From assembly GCA_022844105.1 (NCBI GenBank), contig JALHMJ010000004.1:162408-226407 (forward strand): 64,000 bases of DNA, given 5' to 3'. The position numbers and the translations under genes are program-made. The stretch's first letter is position 1, and the number at the start of each line of letters is the position of its first letter. Positions 18,554-28,030 of this stretch are shown piece after piece. A model generated the notes under the pieces. The model was not told the DNA's origin. It did no database searches and saw only the letters and a program-made list of their open reading frames with translations. Origin of the DNA: Hyphomicrobium sp. (GTDB lineage: Bacteria; Pseudomonadota; Alphaproteobacteria; Rhizobiales; Hyphomicrobiaceae).

Positions 18554-19774
18554 TCACATCGTCTGATACATCCGGCCGGGATTGAGAAGACCCTGTGGAT
18601 CGAAGGCAAGTTTGAGTCCGCGTGAAAGTTTCTCCAGCCCCGGCGCCTGTGGTTGGAACACATCCACTTCGCGGCGCACGGACTCATTCGCTCGAATGAG
18701 CGTCGCATGCCCGCCCGCAATAGCCACCGCCCGACGGATGTCAGCCGCGCCGGCATCGGCACAATCTGGAATTTCTAGCCACACCAGTCCGCCCGACCAG
18801 TCATACGTCGCCTCGACCGGCATATGCCGCCGCAAGGTGGCAACGAGATCGGCGGCCTTGCGCGGCGACGTCGAGATCCGCCACAGAATTGCGTCTGAGT
18901 GAGGCGTAAAGGCCATCCGCCGCAACTCGCCCCAGAATGAAAGCGACGCTTCCAGGTCGAGTTCGACAGGCCGGCCGTACGCCTTCAGAGCATCGATAAG
19001 CCGGCTCTTGCGGTACCGCACCGACTTCATGAAATTCTCGATCCGCAACGCCGTCAGCGATGTTTTCTGGCCCGCCAGCGGCGCCGTTCCGATGCGCGCG
19101 GCATGTCCGGACGTCAAATGCACCGTGCCCGAAACTTCATAAGGCGTGCCCATGGCCAACGACAACAGTTCGACCGCCAGATCTTCCGGCAAGCCCGAAT
19201 ACACGATGGTCGCAATGTCATCGGGAAGCGGCGCCACCTTGAACGTCACTTCCGTCATGATGGCCAGCGTTCCCCAGCTGCCCGTCAACGCGCGAGCCAC
19301 ATCGTATCCCGTCACGTTCTTCATGACGCGGCCGCCGGACTTGAACTGCTCCGCCCGCCCGTTGACCCCGCGCATCCCGATCAGATGATCGCGCGCTGAC
19401 CCGACGCTGATGCGCCGCGCACCCGAATTGTTGGTCGCAAAAACGCCCCCGATCGTCGCCTGACCACCGGGCGAAGCCAAAGCCGCGCTGAAATCGAGCG
19501 GCTCGAATGGCAGCATTTGCCCGCGCGAGGCAAGCTCGACTTCGATCTGCGAAAGCGGTGTTCCGGCCCGCGCCGACATCACCAGTTCCGTCGGCTCATA
19601 GAGCGTGATGCCGCGCAAGCTTGCGGTCGTGATCATGGCGGAGGCGTCAACCGGATGCCCGATCGCACGCTTGGTGCCAGAGCCGACCACCTCGACGGGC
19701 CTATTCTGTTCGCCGCACTGCGTAATCAGGCTTTTCAGCTCCCAATCGGCAGCAGGTCTGAGAAGTTCACTCAC
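18554..19774 (-). CDS. glcE: Glycolate oxidase FAD-binding subunit GlcE
   Basis: A 406-aa FAD-linked oxidase of the PCMH/VAO type. Typical segments are VEVVGSGTKRAIG near residue 30, PGGQATIGGVFATNNSGARR around 105-125, RDHLIGMRG and GRVMKNVTGYDVARALTGSWG (about 145-170). It is shorter than GlcD and lacks the usual large C-terminal cap, as in other GlcE proteins. It acts with GlcD and GlcF as the three-subunit glycolate dehydrogenase. 16 bp separate it from glcD upstream. Confidence 0.95.
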   Translation of the reverse strand: MSELLRPAADWELKSLITQCGEQNRPVEVVGSGTKRAIGHPVDASAMITTASLRGITLYEPTELVMSARAGTPLSQIEVELASRGQMLPFEPLDFSAALASPGGQATIGGVFATNNSGARRISVGSARDHLIGMRGVNGRAEQFKSGGRVMKNVTGYDVARALTGSWGTLAIMTEVTFKVAPLPDDIATIVYSGLPEDLAVELLSLAMGTPYEVSGTVHLTSGHAARIGTAPLAGQKTSLTALRIENFMKSVRYRKSRLIDALKAYGRPVELDLEASLSFWGELRRMAFTPHSDAILWRISTSPRKAADLVATLRRHMPVEATYDWSGGLVWLEIPDCADAGAADIRRAVAIAGGHATLIRANESVRREVDVFQPQAPGLEKLSRGLKLAFDPQGLLNPGRMYQTM

Positions 19775-19790
19775 GGATATCTAACCCCAC

Positions 19791-21272
19791 TCACTCGGCA
19801 GCCACCGGGGTCACGGCCACGGGCGGCCCGGCGCGGATAGGCTGCGGTCGCCCGTCGAGCGGGAAGACCTTCGCCGGGTTCAACAGCCACGCCGGATCGA
19901 AGAGTGTCTTGATCCGCATTTGCTGCGCCAGATCCACATCCGAAAATTGCACCCGCATCAAATCGCGCTTTTCGATGCCGACCCCGTGCTCGCCCGTCAG
20001 GCAGCCACCGACAGACACGCACAACCGCAGAATGTCCGCGCCCGCCTGTTCCGCCCGCTCGGCCTGTCGCAGGTCGTTGGCGTCGTACATGACGAGCGGA
20101 TGCAGATTGCCATCTCCGGCATGGAACACGTTCGCCACGCCAAGGCCATAGCGGCTGCAGATGTTGCCGATCTCCTCCAGCACATGTGTGAGCTGCGACA
20201 ACGGAATTGTGCCGTCCATGCACAGATAGTCGGCCTTGCGTCCGATGGCGCCGAACGCACTTTTCCGGCCCTTCCAGATTCTGGCGCTCTGCGCATCATC
20301 CGCGCTGATGATGAGCGATGTCGGCCCCAGTTCCTCCGCAAGTCCCGCGATATACGCAAGTCTGTCGCCGATTTCCTCTTCCGAGCCTTCGACCTCGACG
20401 ATGAGAAGCGCCTCGACGTCGAGCGGATAACCGGCTTTGGCAAACGCCTCGCAGACCTCGATCGCCGGCCGGTCCATGAATTCGATCGCCACCGGCACGA
20501 TTCCCGACGCGATGATCCGCGATACACAAATACTGGCTTTGGCCGTCGACTCGAACCCGATCAGCATCGGCCGCGCCCCTTCTGCCTGAGGCAGGATGCG
20601 CACCGTTGCTTCCGTCACGACGCCGAGCTGTCCCTCCGATCCGACGACCAGCGCAAGGAGATCGTAGCCCTCCGCGTCGAGATGATCGCCGCCGATATCG
20701 ACGATTGAGCCGTCCATCATGACCAGCTTGACGCCCAGGATGTTGTTGGTGGTCACGCCGTATTTCAGGCAGTGCGCGCCACCGGAGTTCATCGCGATGT
20801 TGCCGGCAAGCGTACACGCGAGTTGGCTCGACGGATCGGGCGCATAGAAAAAGCCATTCGGCCCTACCGCTGCCGAGATCGCCAGATTGGTGATACCGGT
20901 CTGCACCCGCGCCGTCCGCGCCGACGTGTCGATTTCAATCACCTTGTTCATGCGCGACACGCCGACAACGATGGCGTCCTCGGCCGGCAGCGCCCCACCG
21001 CACAACGAGGTCCCCGCGCCGCGGGGCACGACCTTGATGCCGTTCTGATGACAATACCCAAGGACCGCGGCAACCACCTCCGTCGTCTCGGGTAGGATCA
21101 CGGCAAGCGGCAGTCGTTTGTAAGCGGTGAACGCGTCGGTTTCGTATGCGCGCCGTCCATCGACATCCGAGATAATGGCCCGCGCACCAACGATGGCGGT
21201 CAAATCCTTCACGATCGCATCGCGTCGATCGACGATGTCGGCATCGGGGTGCGGCAGTTCAATCGACGTCAT
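19791..21272 (-). CDS. glcD: Glycolate oxidase FAD subunit GlcD
   Basis: A 493-aa FAD-binding oxidoreductase. The FAD domain shows VVPRGAGTSLCGGALP, DPSSQLACTLAGNIAMNSGG and KYGVTTNNILGVKLV; the C-terminal domain ends with HAGDGNLHPL and CLTGEHGVGIEKRDLM, signatures of the D-lactate dehydrogenase/GlcD family. I prefer the ATG at 21272 (MTSIELPH), with GGGAAAGGG just upstream, over 21302. It is the first gene of glcDEF and is divergent from a LysR regulator across about 240 bp. Confidence 0.93.
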   Translation of the reverse strand: MTSIELPHPDADIVDRRDAIVKDLTAIVGARAIISDVDGRRAYETDAFTAYKRLPLAVILPETTEVVAAVLGYCHQNGIKVVPRGAGTSLCGGALPAEDAIVVGVSRMNKVIEIDTSARTARVQTGITNLAISAAVGPNGFFYAPDPSSQLACTLAGNIAMNSGGAHCLKYGVTTNNILGVKLVMMDGSIVDIGGDHLDAEGYDLLALVVGSEGQLGVVTEATVRILPQAEGARPMLIGFESTAKASICVSRIIASGIVPVAIEFMDRPAIEVCEAFAKAGYPLDVEALLIVEVEGSEEEIGDRLAYIAGLAEELGPTSLIISADDAQSARIWKGRKSAFGAIGRKADYLCMDGTIPLSQLTHVLEEIGNICSRYGLGVANVFHAGDGNLHPLVMYDANDLRQAERAEQAGADILRLCVSVGGCLTGEHGVGIEKRDLMRVQFSDVDLAQQMRIKTLFDPAWLLNPAKVFPLDGRPQPIRAGPPVAVTPVAAE

Positions 21273-21509
21273 TGCAGCCCTTTCCCGCAGGCGATGAAGC
21301 ACAACGTACCATCCCGGCCGACTTGGTTAACAGGTTCATTTGCCGACATCTTTGCGCTCCCTCGGCGGACCTGATGATTTTCAACGCTGCGGAATAGGTG
21401 TTAGTCGTCCTAAGCAGCGCGATGTCACAATCCGAACAAGGCGGAGCGACATTCAACATTCAGTTGAAAGTCCTGAGACGCGCAACGTTAAACGTTTTGA
21501 GGCGGCACC
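21273..21509. promoter_or_regulatory. Divergent promoter region glcD / lysR
   Basis: A 237-bp divergent intergenic region. The stretch 21330-21500 is less G+C-rich than the genes. LysR regulators usually bind here through T-N11-A dyads, but I could not settle on one by eye. Confidence 0.4.
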
Positions 21510-22493
21510 GTGACAGCTATCAGTGACTTCGACATCTTCGCACGCGTCGCAAGGACCGGCAACATGTCGGCGGCCGGCCGCGAGATGGGCTTGTCGCCCG
21601 CCGTCGTGTCGAAGCGGATCAGCCTGCTCGAGGAGCGGCTCGGGGCTCGCCTGTTCCAGCGCACCACTCGTCAATTGACACTGACTGAAACCGGCGAAGG
21701 CTACTTCCGCCGCGTGATCGATATTCTGAGCCTCATCTCCGAGGCCGACGACTTCGTCAGCCGCCGCAACACCAACCCGCGCGGGCAGCTGAAGGTTACC
21801 GCTCCCACGTCGTTCAGCCGCTTTCATTTGGCTCCCTACCTGCCGGAGTTTCTTCAGACCTACCCCGAAATCCAGCTCGACCTGCATCTGACCGACAATT
21901 TCGTCGACATTATTCGCGACGGCTTCGATCTCGCCATCCGCATTGGTGAATTGCAGGACAGCTCACTCGTTGCGCGCAAACTCTCGCCCGACACCCGCGT
22001 CATCGTCGCGGCCCCGTCTTATCTCGAAAAGCACGGCACGCCAAAGTCACTGAAAGACCTTGATGACCACAACTGTCTGAGCGCGGGAGCGCAGGAATCT
22101 TGGTCCCTTGAAGGTCCCAGCGGCCCACAGGAGGTGCGCGTCAAAGGCAACATCCGTTCCAATTCGGCCGACCTGATCCGCGAAGCGCTCATCGGCGGCC
22201 TCGGACTTGGCCTCCGCGGCACCTGGGAAATCGGTCCCGAACTGCGCGCCGGCAAGCTCAAGGTTGTCCTGCCGCAGTATCGCGGGTCAACGAAGATGGC
22301 AATTTTTGCCGTCTATCCCTCGCGCGATTTCATGCCGGCCAAAGTCGACGTATTCCTGGATTTCCTCGGAAAGCATTTCGGCCCCGATCCGTACTGGGAA
22401 AAAGATATCGGTCTCGGCAACCGTCCAGCTGCGGCCAAATCCGCTCCACGTCCGGCCCGCGCCGCCGGCAAGCGAGCCGGTGACACCGCCTGA
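21510..22493 (+). CDS. LysR-family transcriptional regulator
   Basis: A 327-aa regulator with an N-terminal winged helix-turn-helix (FDIFARVARTGNMSAAGREMGLSPAVVSKRISLLEERLG, residues 6-45) and the LysR substrate-binding domain (about 88-295), of the CrgA-like subgroup. The tail is basic and Ala-rich (PAAAKSAPRPARAAGKRAGD). Position between glcDEF and lutABC suggests it senses a 2-hydroxyacid or related metabolite and controls one or both operons; that is inference. Confidence 0.9.
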   Translation: MTAISDFDIFARVARTGNMSAAGREMGLSPAVVSKRISLLEERLGARLFQRTTRQLTLTETGEGYFRRVIDILSLISEADDFVSRRNTNPRGQLKVTAPTSFSRFHLAPYLPEFLQTYPEIQLDLHLTDNFVDIIRDGFDLAIRIGELQDSSLVARKLSPDTRVIVAAPSYLEKHGTPKSLKDLDDHNCLSAGAQESWSLEGPSGPQEVRVKGNIRSNSADLIREALIGGLGLGLRGTWEIGPELRAGKLKVVLPQYRGSTKMAIFAVYPSRDFMPAKVDVFLDFLGKHFGPDPYWEKDIGLGNRPAAAKSAPRPARAAGKRAGDTA

Positions 22494-22601
22494 GGCAACA
22501 CCAAGCCACCCGTTGCCCTGAACCCCGCACTCCCGTATCCGTGGGTCCTTAACCACCGCGAGCCAATCCACCACGAGCCAATCCTCCGCGAGAGTGACCC
22601 C

Positions 22602-23375
22602 ATGCAGGCTGCACGTGCCGGCCTCTTCGTCACATGCCTGATCGATCTGATCCGACCTTCCGCCGGGTTTGCCGCCGCGCGCCTGATCGAAGGTGCTGGC
22701 TGCACGGTCGTCGTGCCAGATCGCCAAACCTGCTGTGGCCAGCCGGCCTACAATTCCGGCGACCGGTCGGGCGCGCTCGCTCTCGCCTTGCAAACCGTGC
22801 GCGCCTTCGCCGATTGCGACTACGTCGTCGTCCCATCCGGTTCATGCGCCGCCATGCTCAAAATCCATTACCCGCGACTGTTTGCAAACGCTGACGCCGC
22901 GACGCAGAAAGACGTGTCGGCCTTTGCGGCCAAAGTCCACGAACTGTGCGCCTTTCTCGCCGACGTCCGCCACATCGACGCTGTGCCCGGCCGCTATCAG
23001 GGCCGCGTGACGTATCACGACGCCTGCTCGGGCCTGCGCGAACTCGGCATCAAATCGGCGCCACGCAAATTGCTGGCACTCGTCCCCGGCGTCGATCTTA
23101 ACGAAATGAGCGAACCGGAAGCCTGCTGCGGCTTCGGCGGTCTCTTTGCCGAAAAGTATCCGGGCATCTCCAATGCGATCGTCACCCGCAAACTGGACGA
23201 CGCCACTGCGGCCGATGCCGGTCTTCTCCTCGCCGGCGATCTCGGTTGCCTCATGAACATTGCCGGCAAAATGAGCCGCACCGGCTGTTCTGTCGCTTGC
23301 CGTCATATCGCTGAAGTGCTGGCCGGCGAACTTTCCGATCCGCCCATCGGGCGTGGCCCGGCGGAACACCCGTGA
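22602..23375 (+). CDS. lutA: Lactate utilisation protein A (Fe-S, CCG domain)
   Basis: A 257-aa protein of the LutA/YkgE family with two CCG cysteine-rich domains, CCGQPAYNSGD (about residue 45) and CCGFGGLFAEKYPG (about 175), plus the matching distal cysteines (PSGSCAAML, HDACSGLREL). LutABC is an iron-sulfur L-lactate dehydrogenase that feeds electrons to the membrane. Its TGA overlaps the GTG of lutB (GTGA). Located just after the LysR gene on the same strand. Confidence 0.93.
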   Translation: MQAARAGLFVTCLIDLIRPSAGFAAARLIEGAGCTVVVPDRQTCCGQPAYNSGDRSGALALALQTVRAFADCDYVVVPSGSCAAMLKIHYPRLFANADAATQKDVSAFAAKVHELCAFLADVRHIDAVPGRYQGRVTYHDACSGLRELGIKSAPRKLLALVPGVDLNEMSEPEACCGFGGLFAEKYPGISNAIVTRKLDDATAADAGLLLAGDLGCLMNIAGKMSRTGCSVACRHIAEVLAGELSDPPIGRGPAEHP

Positions 23376-24799
23376 AGCCATCGAGCTCGCGATTTCCCGA
23401 CAATGCTGCCGCCGCTCTCGCCAATCCCCGCCTGCGCGCGGCCCTCGACACGCTGCCCGGCGGGCTTGTCGCCCAGCGCCGTGCCGCCGTCGCCGCCGTT
23501 CCAGAGTTCGAAGCCCTGCGCGAGGCCGCACGCGCCATCCGCGATGCCACGCTCGACGATTTGGCATCCCATCTCGAAGCCTTCGAAACGAAGGCGATCT
23601 CCATGGGTTCGAAAGTCCACTGGGCCAGCGACGCAAGTGAGGCCTGCCGCATCGTCTTGGACATTTGCCGCGCGGCGCGCGCCCGCCTCGTCGTCAAGGG
23701 CAAGTCGATGGTCTCCGAAGAAATTGGCCTCAACGCTCACCTTGAAGCCGAAGGTCTCGAAGTTGTCGAAAGCGACCTTGGCGAATACATCATCCAGAAG
23801 CGCGGTGAAACGCCAAGCCACATCATTGCGCCCGCGATCCACCTGACCGAAGCCGATGTCGCGGCCGACTTTCGCGCCTACCACACGCACCTGCCGGCCG
23901 ATCGACGGCTCGATACACCTCAAAGCCTCGTCGCCGAGGCGCGCAATGTTTTGCGCCAGAAGTTCCTCGCCGCCGACGTCGGCATCACCGGCGCCAACTT
24001 CCTCGTCGCCGAGACCGGCTCATCGATCATCGTCACCAACGAGGGCAACGGCGATCTCGCCCAAACGTTGCCGCGCGTCCACATCGTTGTCGCCACGATC
24101 GACAAGGTCGTGCCGACACTTACCGAAGCAATGACGCTGCTGCGCGTCCTTGCCCGTTCCGCGACGGGCCAAGACATGACCGCTTACACGACGCTGGCGA
24201 CGGGCCCGCGCCGTCCAGGCGACTTGGATGGCCCCGAGCAGAGCCACATCGTGCTCATCGACAATGGTCGCAGCGAGATGCTGGCATCCGACATGCGCGA
24301 CGCATTGCGCTGCATTCGCTGCGGCGCCTGCATGAACCATTGCCCGGTCTACAACGCCATCGGCGGCCACGCCTACGGCTGGGTCTATCCAGGCCCCATC
24401 GGCGCCGTCCTGACACCGAGCCTTTTGGGAATCGTGGAAACGAGCCATCTCCCCAATGCTTCGACGTTCTGCGGCAGCTGCGAAACAGTATGCCCCGTCA
24501 AAATCCCGCTGGTATCGCTGATGCGCACCTGGCGCGAACGCGCCAAGCAACAGCGTCTGGAAACGTGGCCCGCCCGCGCACTGTCCAAGCTATGGATCTC
24601 CACCGCAACGAGGCCAGCGCTCTATCATCTGCTCGCTCGCGTCGCCGTGGCGATCGGCGGTGCCCTTGGCCGGCGCAAAGGGCGATTTTCCTCTCTTCCA
24701 TTCGCCCGCGGCTGGCTCGCACACCGCGAACTGCCCGCCCCACAAGGTCGTACCTTCCAGCAACTGTGGAGAGAAACCGAACGCGGAGTGCCACGATGA
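23372..24799 (+). CDS. lutB: Lactate utilisation protein B (LUD domain, 4Fe-4S)
   Basis: A 475-aa protein with an N-terminal LUD domain (about residues 70-300, KGKSMVSEEIGLNAHLEAEG; NFLVAETGSSIIVTNEGNGD) and two 4Fe-4S clusters, CIRCGACMNHCPVYN and CGSCETVCPVKIP (about 310-380), then a C-terminal extension of about 80 residues. It starts with GTG overlapping lutA and its stop overlaps the ATG of lutC (ATGA), so translation of lutABC is coupled. Confidence 0.95.
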   Translation: MKPSSSRFPDNAAAALANPRLRAALDTLPGGLVAQRRAAVAAVPEFEALREAARAIRDATLDDLASHLEAFETKAISMGSKVHWASDASEACRIVLDICRAARARLVVKGKSMVSEEIGLNAHLEAEGLEVVESDLGEYIIQKRGETPSHIIAPAIHLTEADVAADFRAYHTHLPADRRLDTPQSLVAEARNVLRQKFLAADVGITGANFLVAETGSSIIVTNEGNGDLAQTLPRVHIVVATIDKVVPTLTEAMTLLRVLARSATGQDMTAYTTLATGPRRPGDLDGPEQSHIVLIDNGRSEMLASDMRDALRCIRCGACMNHCPVYNAIGGHAYGWVYPGPIGAVLTPSLLGIVETSHLPNASTFCGSCETVCPVKIPLVSLMRTWRERAKQQRLETWPARALSKLWISTATRPALYHLLARVAVAIGGALGRRKGRFSSLPFARGWLAHRELPAPQGRTFQQLWRETERGVPR

Positions 24800-25452
24800 G
24801 CCGCGACGCCATTTTGACCCGCGTGCGCGCTGCCGGTGCGATGACGCCCAAACGTGCCACCCCGCCGCTGGCTGCCCCGCCGAGCCTGACGACATCGGGC
24901 GATGCTGCGATCGCTCGCTTCCGCACCATGGCCGCCGCCAAAGGCATCACCATCATCGACGCTCCCGCGCGGGACGCTGTTCCGCAGGCGATTGCGAGCA
25001 TTCTGTCCTCCACCGAAATCGAGACTCGGCAGATCCGTCTCAATGATCCAGCCATGACGAAGTTCGATTGGCGAGCATCAAGCCTGTCGATCGAGCTTGG
25101 TGCAGCTGAGCCGCAAGATGTGATGGCCCTCTCCACAGCACGCGCTGCGGTCGCCGAGACCGGCACGCTATTGCTGGCCTCTGGCGCGGAAAATCCGGCG
25201 ACGTTGGCGTTGCTTCCCGAGACTCATGCCATCGTGATCGACGCCATGAATATCGTCGGCACCTTCGAAGACGCGCTGACAATTCTGCGCACTCACTACG
25301 GCGAAAGCCTCCCGCGCGCCGTCAATCTGATATCGGGCGCCTCCCGCACCGGCGACATCGGCGGCCGCATCGTGCATGGTGCCCATGGCCCCCACCGGCT
25401 GATCGTCATCATCGTCGCAAACGAAATCAGGGCGCCGCAACCGGCGCCCTGA
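24796..25452 (+). CDS. lutC: Lactate utilisation protein C (LUD domain)
   Basis: A 218-aa LutC/YkgG-type protein. The LUD domain covers most of the chain, with ARAAVAETGTLLLASG and GGRIVHGAHGPHRLIVIIV as the family's characteristic segments. I chose the ATG at 24796 because it overlaps the lutB stop and gives the usual length; the open frame upstream is a shadow of lutB. Third subunit of the lactate-oxidising LutABC complex. A 12-bp perfect stem covers its stop codon. Confidence 0.93.
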   Translation: MSRDAILTRVRAAGAMTPKRATPPLAAPPSLTTSGDAAIARFRTMAAAKGITIIDAPARDAVPQAIASILSSTEIETRQIRLNDPAMTKFDWRASSLSIELGAAEPQDVMALSTARAAVAETGTLLLASGAENPATLALLPETHAIVIDAMNIVGTFEDALTILRTHYGESLPRAVNLISGASRTGDIGGRIVHGAHGPHRLIVIIVANEIRAPQPAP

Positions 25453-25453
25453 T
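25426..25453. terminator. Bidirectional-type hairpin over the lutC stop codon
   Basis: ATCAGGGCGCCG-CAAC-CGGCGCCCTGAT: 12-bp perfect stem with a 4-nt loop. It includes the lutC stop and lies in the 23-bp gap between two convergent genes. There is no long T-tract on either side, so it may be a weak terminator or an mRNA 3'-end stabiliser. Confidence 0.6.
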
Positions 25454-25475
25454 CAATGTTCGAATTGTTCGGCCG

Positions 25476-25694
25476 CTATTTTCCGCGGCAGGTCTGCAGG
25501 CATCGCGTTAATTCGGCGCCACACTTGGGATCATCGCTCGTCGCGCGGCGACAGGCGTTTTCCTGCGCGTAGCACTGCGCGGCGCATTGATTAGCGGACG
25601 CTTCATCGCCGCCCGCCACATGTCCGCCGGCCGCAATCACGGCATAAGCCGCAGCAATCGCCACGACGGCAAAAGTCAAAGTTCTGATTGTCAC
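25476..25694 (-). CDS. Small exported Cys-rich protein
   Basis: A 72-aa product with a hydrophobic leader (MTIRTLTFAVVAIAAAYAVIAAGG) and a 45-residue mature domain with six cysteines: CAAQCYAQENAC, DPKCG, RCLQTC. The spacing CX3CX6C ... CX7CX3C suggests a helical hairpin held by disulfides, similar to coiled-coil CX3C types. Function unknown; probably periplasmic. Confidence 0.65.
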   Translation of the reverse strand: MTIRTLTFAVVAIAAAYAVIAAGGHVAGGDEASANQCAAQCYAQENACRRATSDDPKCGAELTRCLQTCRGK

Positions 25695-25825
25695 CGCTGT
25701 CCTCCGCGCCCGCCGGGCTCACGCACGCTGGCTTTAGTTACGTTGCCCTGGTTCTAGCGCGGACAGGATGAATGCGACCTGAACCGGCGGCAAGCCCCCG
25801 CGCGGTCAACTCTTCTTCTTAACCT

Positions 25826-27220
25826 TCAGAAAGCCAACTCGACGAAAATCGGGTCGACCGAGCCTTTCCACCGCCCATGGAAGCGCTCAAGCAATTCGTC
25901 GGCCACGGTTTTCCGGTCGTGCACGAGCTCAAACAGTGGCTCCAGGTAGATCGTCTCGTCCTGACCGAACGGGTTAATGTTTGCCCGCCTGCGCAGACCC
26001 GAGCGCGCGATGCGAAGCACATCCAGCGACATTTGCCACACGGTTGTATCCCGAAATGGGGTATCGAACGCCTGCCGCGGCACGCCGTTACGCAGCGCCT
26101 GCCGCTCCTCCGCCGTCCACGATTTCACGTAACTCCACGCCGCGTCGAGCGCCTGATCGTCGTAAAGCAGGCCGACCCAGAACGCCGGCAAGGCACAGAT
26201 CCGCCGCCAGCGCCCACCGTCGGCGCCGCGCATTTCCAAAAAGCGTTTCAGCCGAACTTCCGGAAACAGCGTCGTCAGATGGTCCGACCAGTCATCGAGC
26301 GTCGGCAACTCACCCGGCAGCGCGTCCAGCTTACCCGCCATGAACGAGCGAAACGACGCCCCCGCCACGTCGATGTATTCGCCGTCGCGATAGACGAAGT
26401 ACATCGGCACATCGAGCGCATAATCGACGTAGCGCTCGTAGCCCATGCCGTCTTCGAACACGAACGGCAGCATACCGGTTCTGTTGGGGTCCGTGTCGCG
26501 CCACACTTCACTGCGCAGCGACTTGAAGCCGTTCGGCTTGCCTTCCGTGAATGGCGAGGACGCAAACAACGCCGTGGCGATCGGCTGCAAGGCCAGCGAC
26601 ACGCGCAATTTCTTGACCATGTCGGCTTCGTTGGCGAAATCGAGATTCACCTGGATCGTCGCCGTGCGGTACATCATGTCGAGGCCGGCCTTGCCGACTT
26701 GCGGCATGTAGCGCGTCATGACCTCGTATCGCCGCTTGGGCATGCGCGGTGTTTCCTCCAGCGTCCATTTGGGTGAGAACCCGACGCCGATGAAACCGAT
26801 GCCGAGCTTTTCACCGACGCTGAGTACCTCACGCAGATGCTCCTGCGTCTCCGCAGCCGTCTGATGCAGGTTCTCCAGCGGCGCACCCGACAATTCAAAC
26901 TGGCCGCCGGGCTCCAGGCTGATCGTGCCGCCGAGCAGCCCCTGTGTTTCGGCATCCGGACGCTTCAGTGCGATGATGTTCTGCCCCTCCATGATCGGCT
27001 CCCACCCGTACCGCTGGATGAGGGCCTCCATGAGCGCGCGAATACCGTCCGGTCCCGCGTACGGCACCGGCGTCAGGCAGCAGGTATGGAAAACGAACTT
27101 TTCGTGCTCCGTCCCAATCCGCCACTGAGCCTTGGGCTTTTCGCCCGCCGCTATCCAATCCACGAGATCGGCCCGAGTTGTGACGATCGGGCTCGCAGCA
27201 CCTGCTTGACGGGTGGACAT
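25826..27220 (-). CDS. gshA: Glutamate-cysteine ligase (GCS2/plant-type)
   Basis: A 464-aa enzyme that joins glutamate and cysteine to gamma-glutamylcysteine, the first step of glutathione synthesis. Segments WRIGTEHEKFVF (about residue 33), GGTISLEPGGQFELSGAP (about 97-114), MYRTATIQVNLDFANEADM and LPFVFEDGMGYERYVDYALD are typical of the alphaproteobacterial/plant class. Length is normal for this class. Transcribed with the same orientation as the upstream Pr6Pr-type gene but separated by about 140 bp. The 5-oxoprolinase at 12.5 kb would act on the breakdown side of the same metabolite. Confidence 0.95.
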   Translation of the reverse strand: MSTRQAGAASPIVTTRADLVDWIAAGEKPKAQWRIGTEHEKFVFHTCCLTPVPYAGPDGIRALMEALIQRYGWEPIMEGQNIIALKRPDAETQGLLGGTISLEPGGQFELSGAPLENLHQTAAETQEHLREVLSVGEKLGIGFIGVGFSPKWTLEETPRMPKRRYEVMTRYMPQVGKAGLDMMYRTATIQVNLDFANEADMVKKLRVSLALQPIATALFASSPFTEGKPNGFKSLRSEVWRDTDPNRTGMLPFVFEDGMGYERYVDYALDVPMYFVYRDGEYIDVAGASFRSFMAGKLDALPGELPTLDDWSDHLTTLFPEVRLKRFLEMRGADGGRWRRICALPAFWVGLLYDDQALDAAWSYVKSWTAEERQALRNGVPRQAFDTPFRDTTVWQMSLDVLRIARSGLRRRANINPFGQDETIYLEPLFELVHDRKTVADELLERFHGRWKGSVDPIFVELAF

Positions 27221-27363
27221 TCAAAACCTTGGTATTGGCGGGCCGATGCGCGACGCGAGGATCGCACGACTGGCACAAGCTTATGCCGACGAGACCAACG
27301 GCAAACAAGTGCCGAGGCAACCAAGCGGCGTAACGTCCCGCCCGTCGGCGAAGCCGGCAGGCA

Positions 27364-28011
27364 TTAGGAAGACGCAACCGCTCCCCGCCAGCCGAATACG
27401 AGCCCCAACAGCCGGTTGCACCCTGTCAACGCCACCGTCAACGCCATCAAGACGCCAAACAAGCCGGCCGAATTCAGTAAAACCTGCTTAAGCCCGAGTT
27501 CGGTGACATTGACGAACGGATAGGGATACCAACCGGTCTGTGCACCGTGCCCCAGCGTCCAGCCGATATAGATCAAGGGAAAGACAAGCGCCTTCCACAC
27601 CGTGCTCCACGGCACCGACCCCTTCGGCACGAATAGCAGCCAGTCGGTGACGAACATCGTCGGTATCGCATAATGCAAGAGCACATCGGCCACGAGAGCT
27701 AGGCCCTGCGGATCCCAAGCATTGCGTAGAACGAGAAAATAAATGACCGCGACGATAACGATGTACGCCGCAATCGCCGTGCGCACCCACGGCCGGTCAA
27801 AGAACCGGCCCAGCCCCGATTGCGGCGCGACCGCCGGCAAGGTCATGGCCAGCGCCGCCAGACTATTCGACAGGATCGTGAAAAAACTGAAGAAGTTGAT
27901 CGTCCAGATCACGAGATCGGGCGGATCGGGGTCGGCGGCGATAATGTAGTATTGCAGCCCAAGCGCAAAAAATCCGGTCGCCGCTGCGATGACCCGCCAA
28001 AGCATCTTCAT
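27364..28011 (-). CDS. Pr6Pr-type integral membrane protein
   Basis: A 215-aa protein with six predicted transmembrane helices. WTINFFSFFTILSNSLAAL (about residues 35-55), HYAIPTMFVTDWLLF (about 115-130) and WTLGHGAQTGWYPYPFVNV near the C-terminus are the recognisable motifs of the bacterial Pr6Pr family, related to the eukaryotic AIG1/FAR-17a membrane hydrolases. The biochemical role in bacteria is unknown. Start at 28011 (MKMLWR) chosen over 28026. It lies 19 bp downstream of rsmE on the same strand, so may be co-transcribed with it. Confidence 0.8.
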   Translation of the reverse strand: MKMLWRVIAAATGFFALGLQYYIIAADPDPPDLVIWTINFFSFFTILSNSLAALAMTLPAVAPQSGLGRFFDRPWVRTAIAAYIVIVAVIYFLVLRNAWDPQGLALVADVLLHYAIPTMFVTDWLLFVPKGSVPWSTVWKALVFPLIYIGWTLGHGAQTGWYPYPFVNVTELGLKQVLLNSAGLFGVLMALTVALTGCNRLLGLVFGWRGAVASS

Positions 28012-28030
28012 CGTCGAGCCCTTCAATTCT

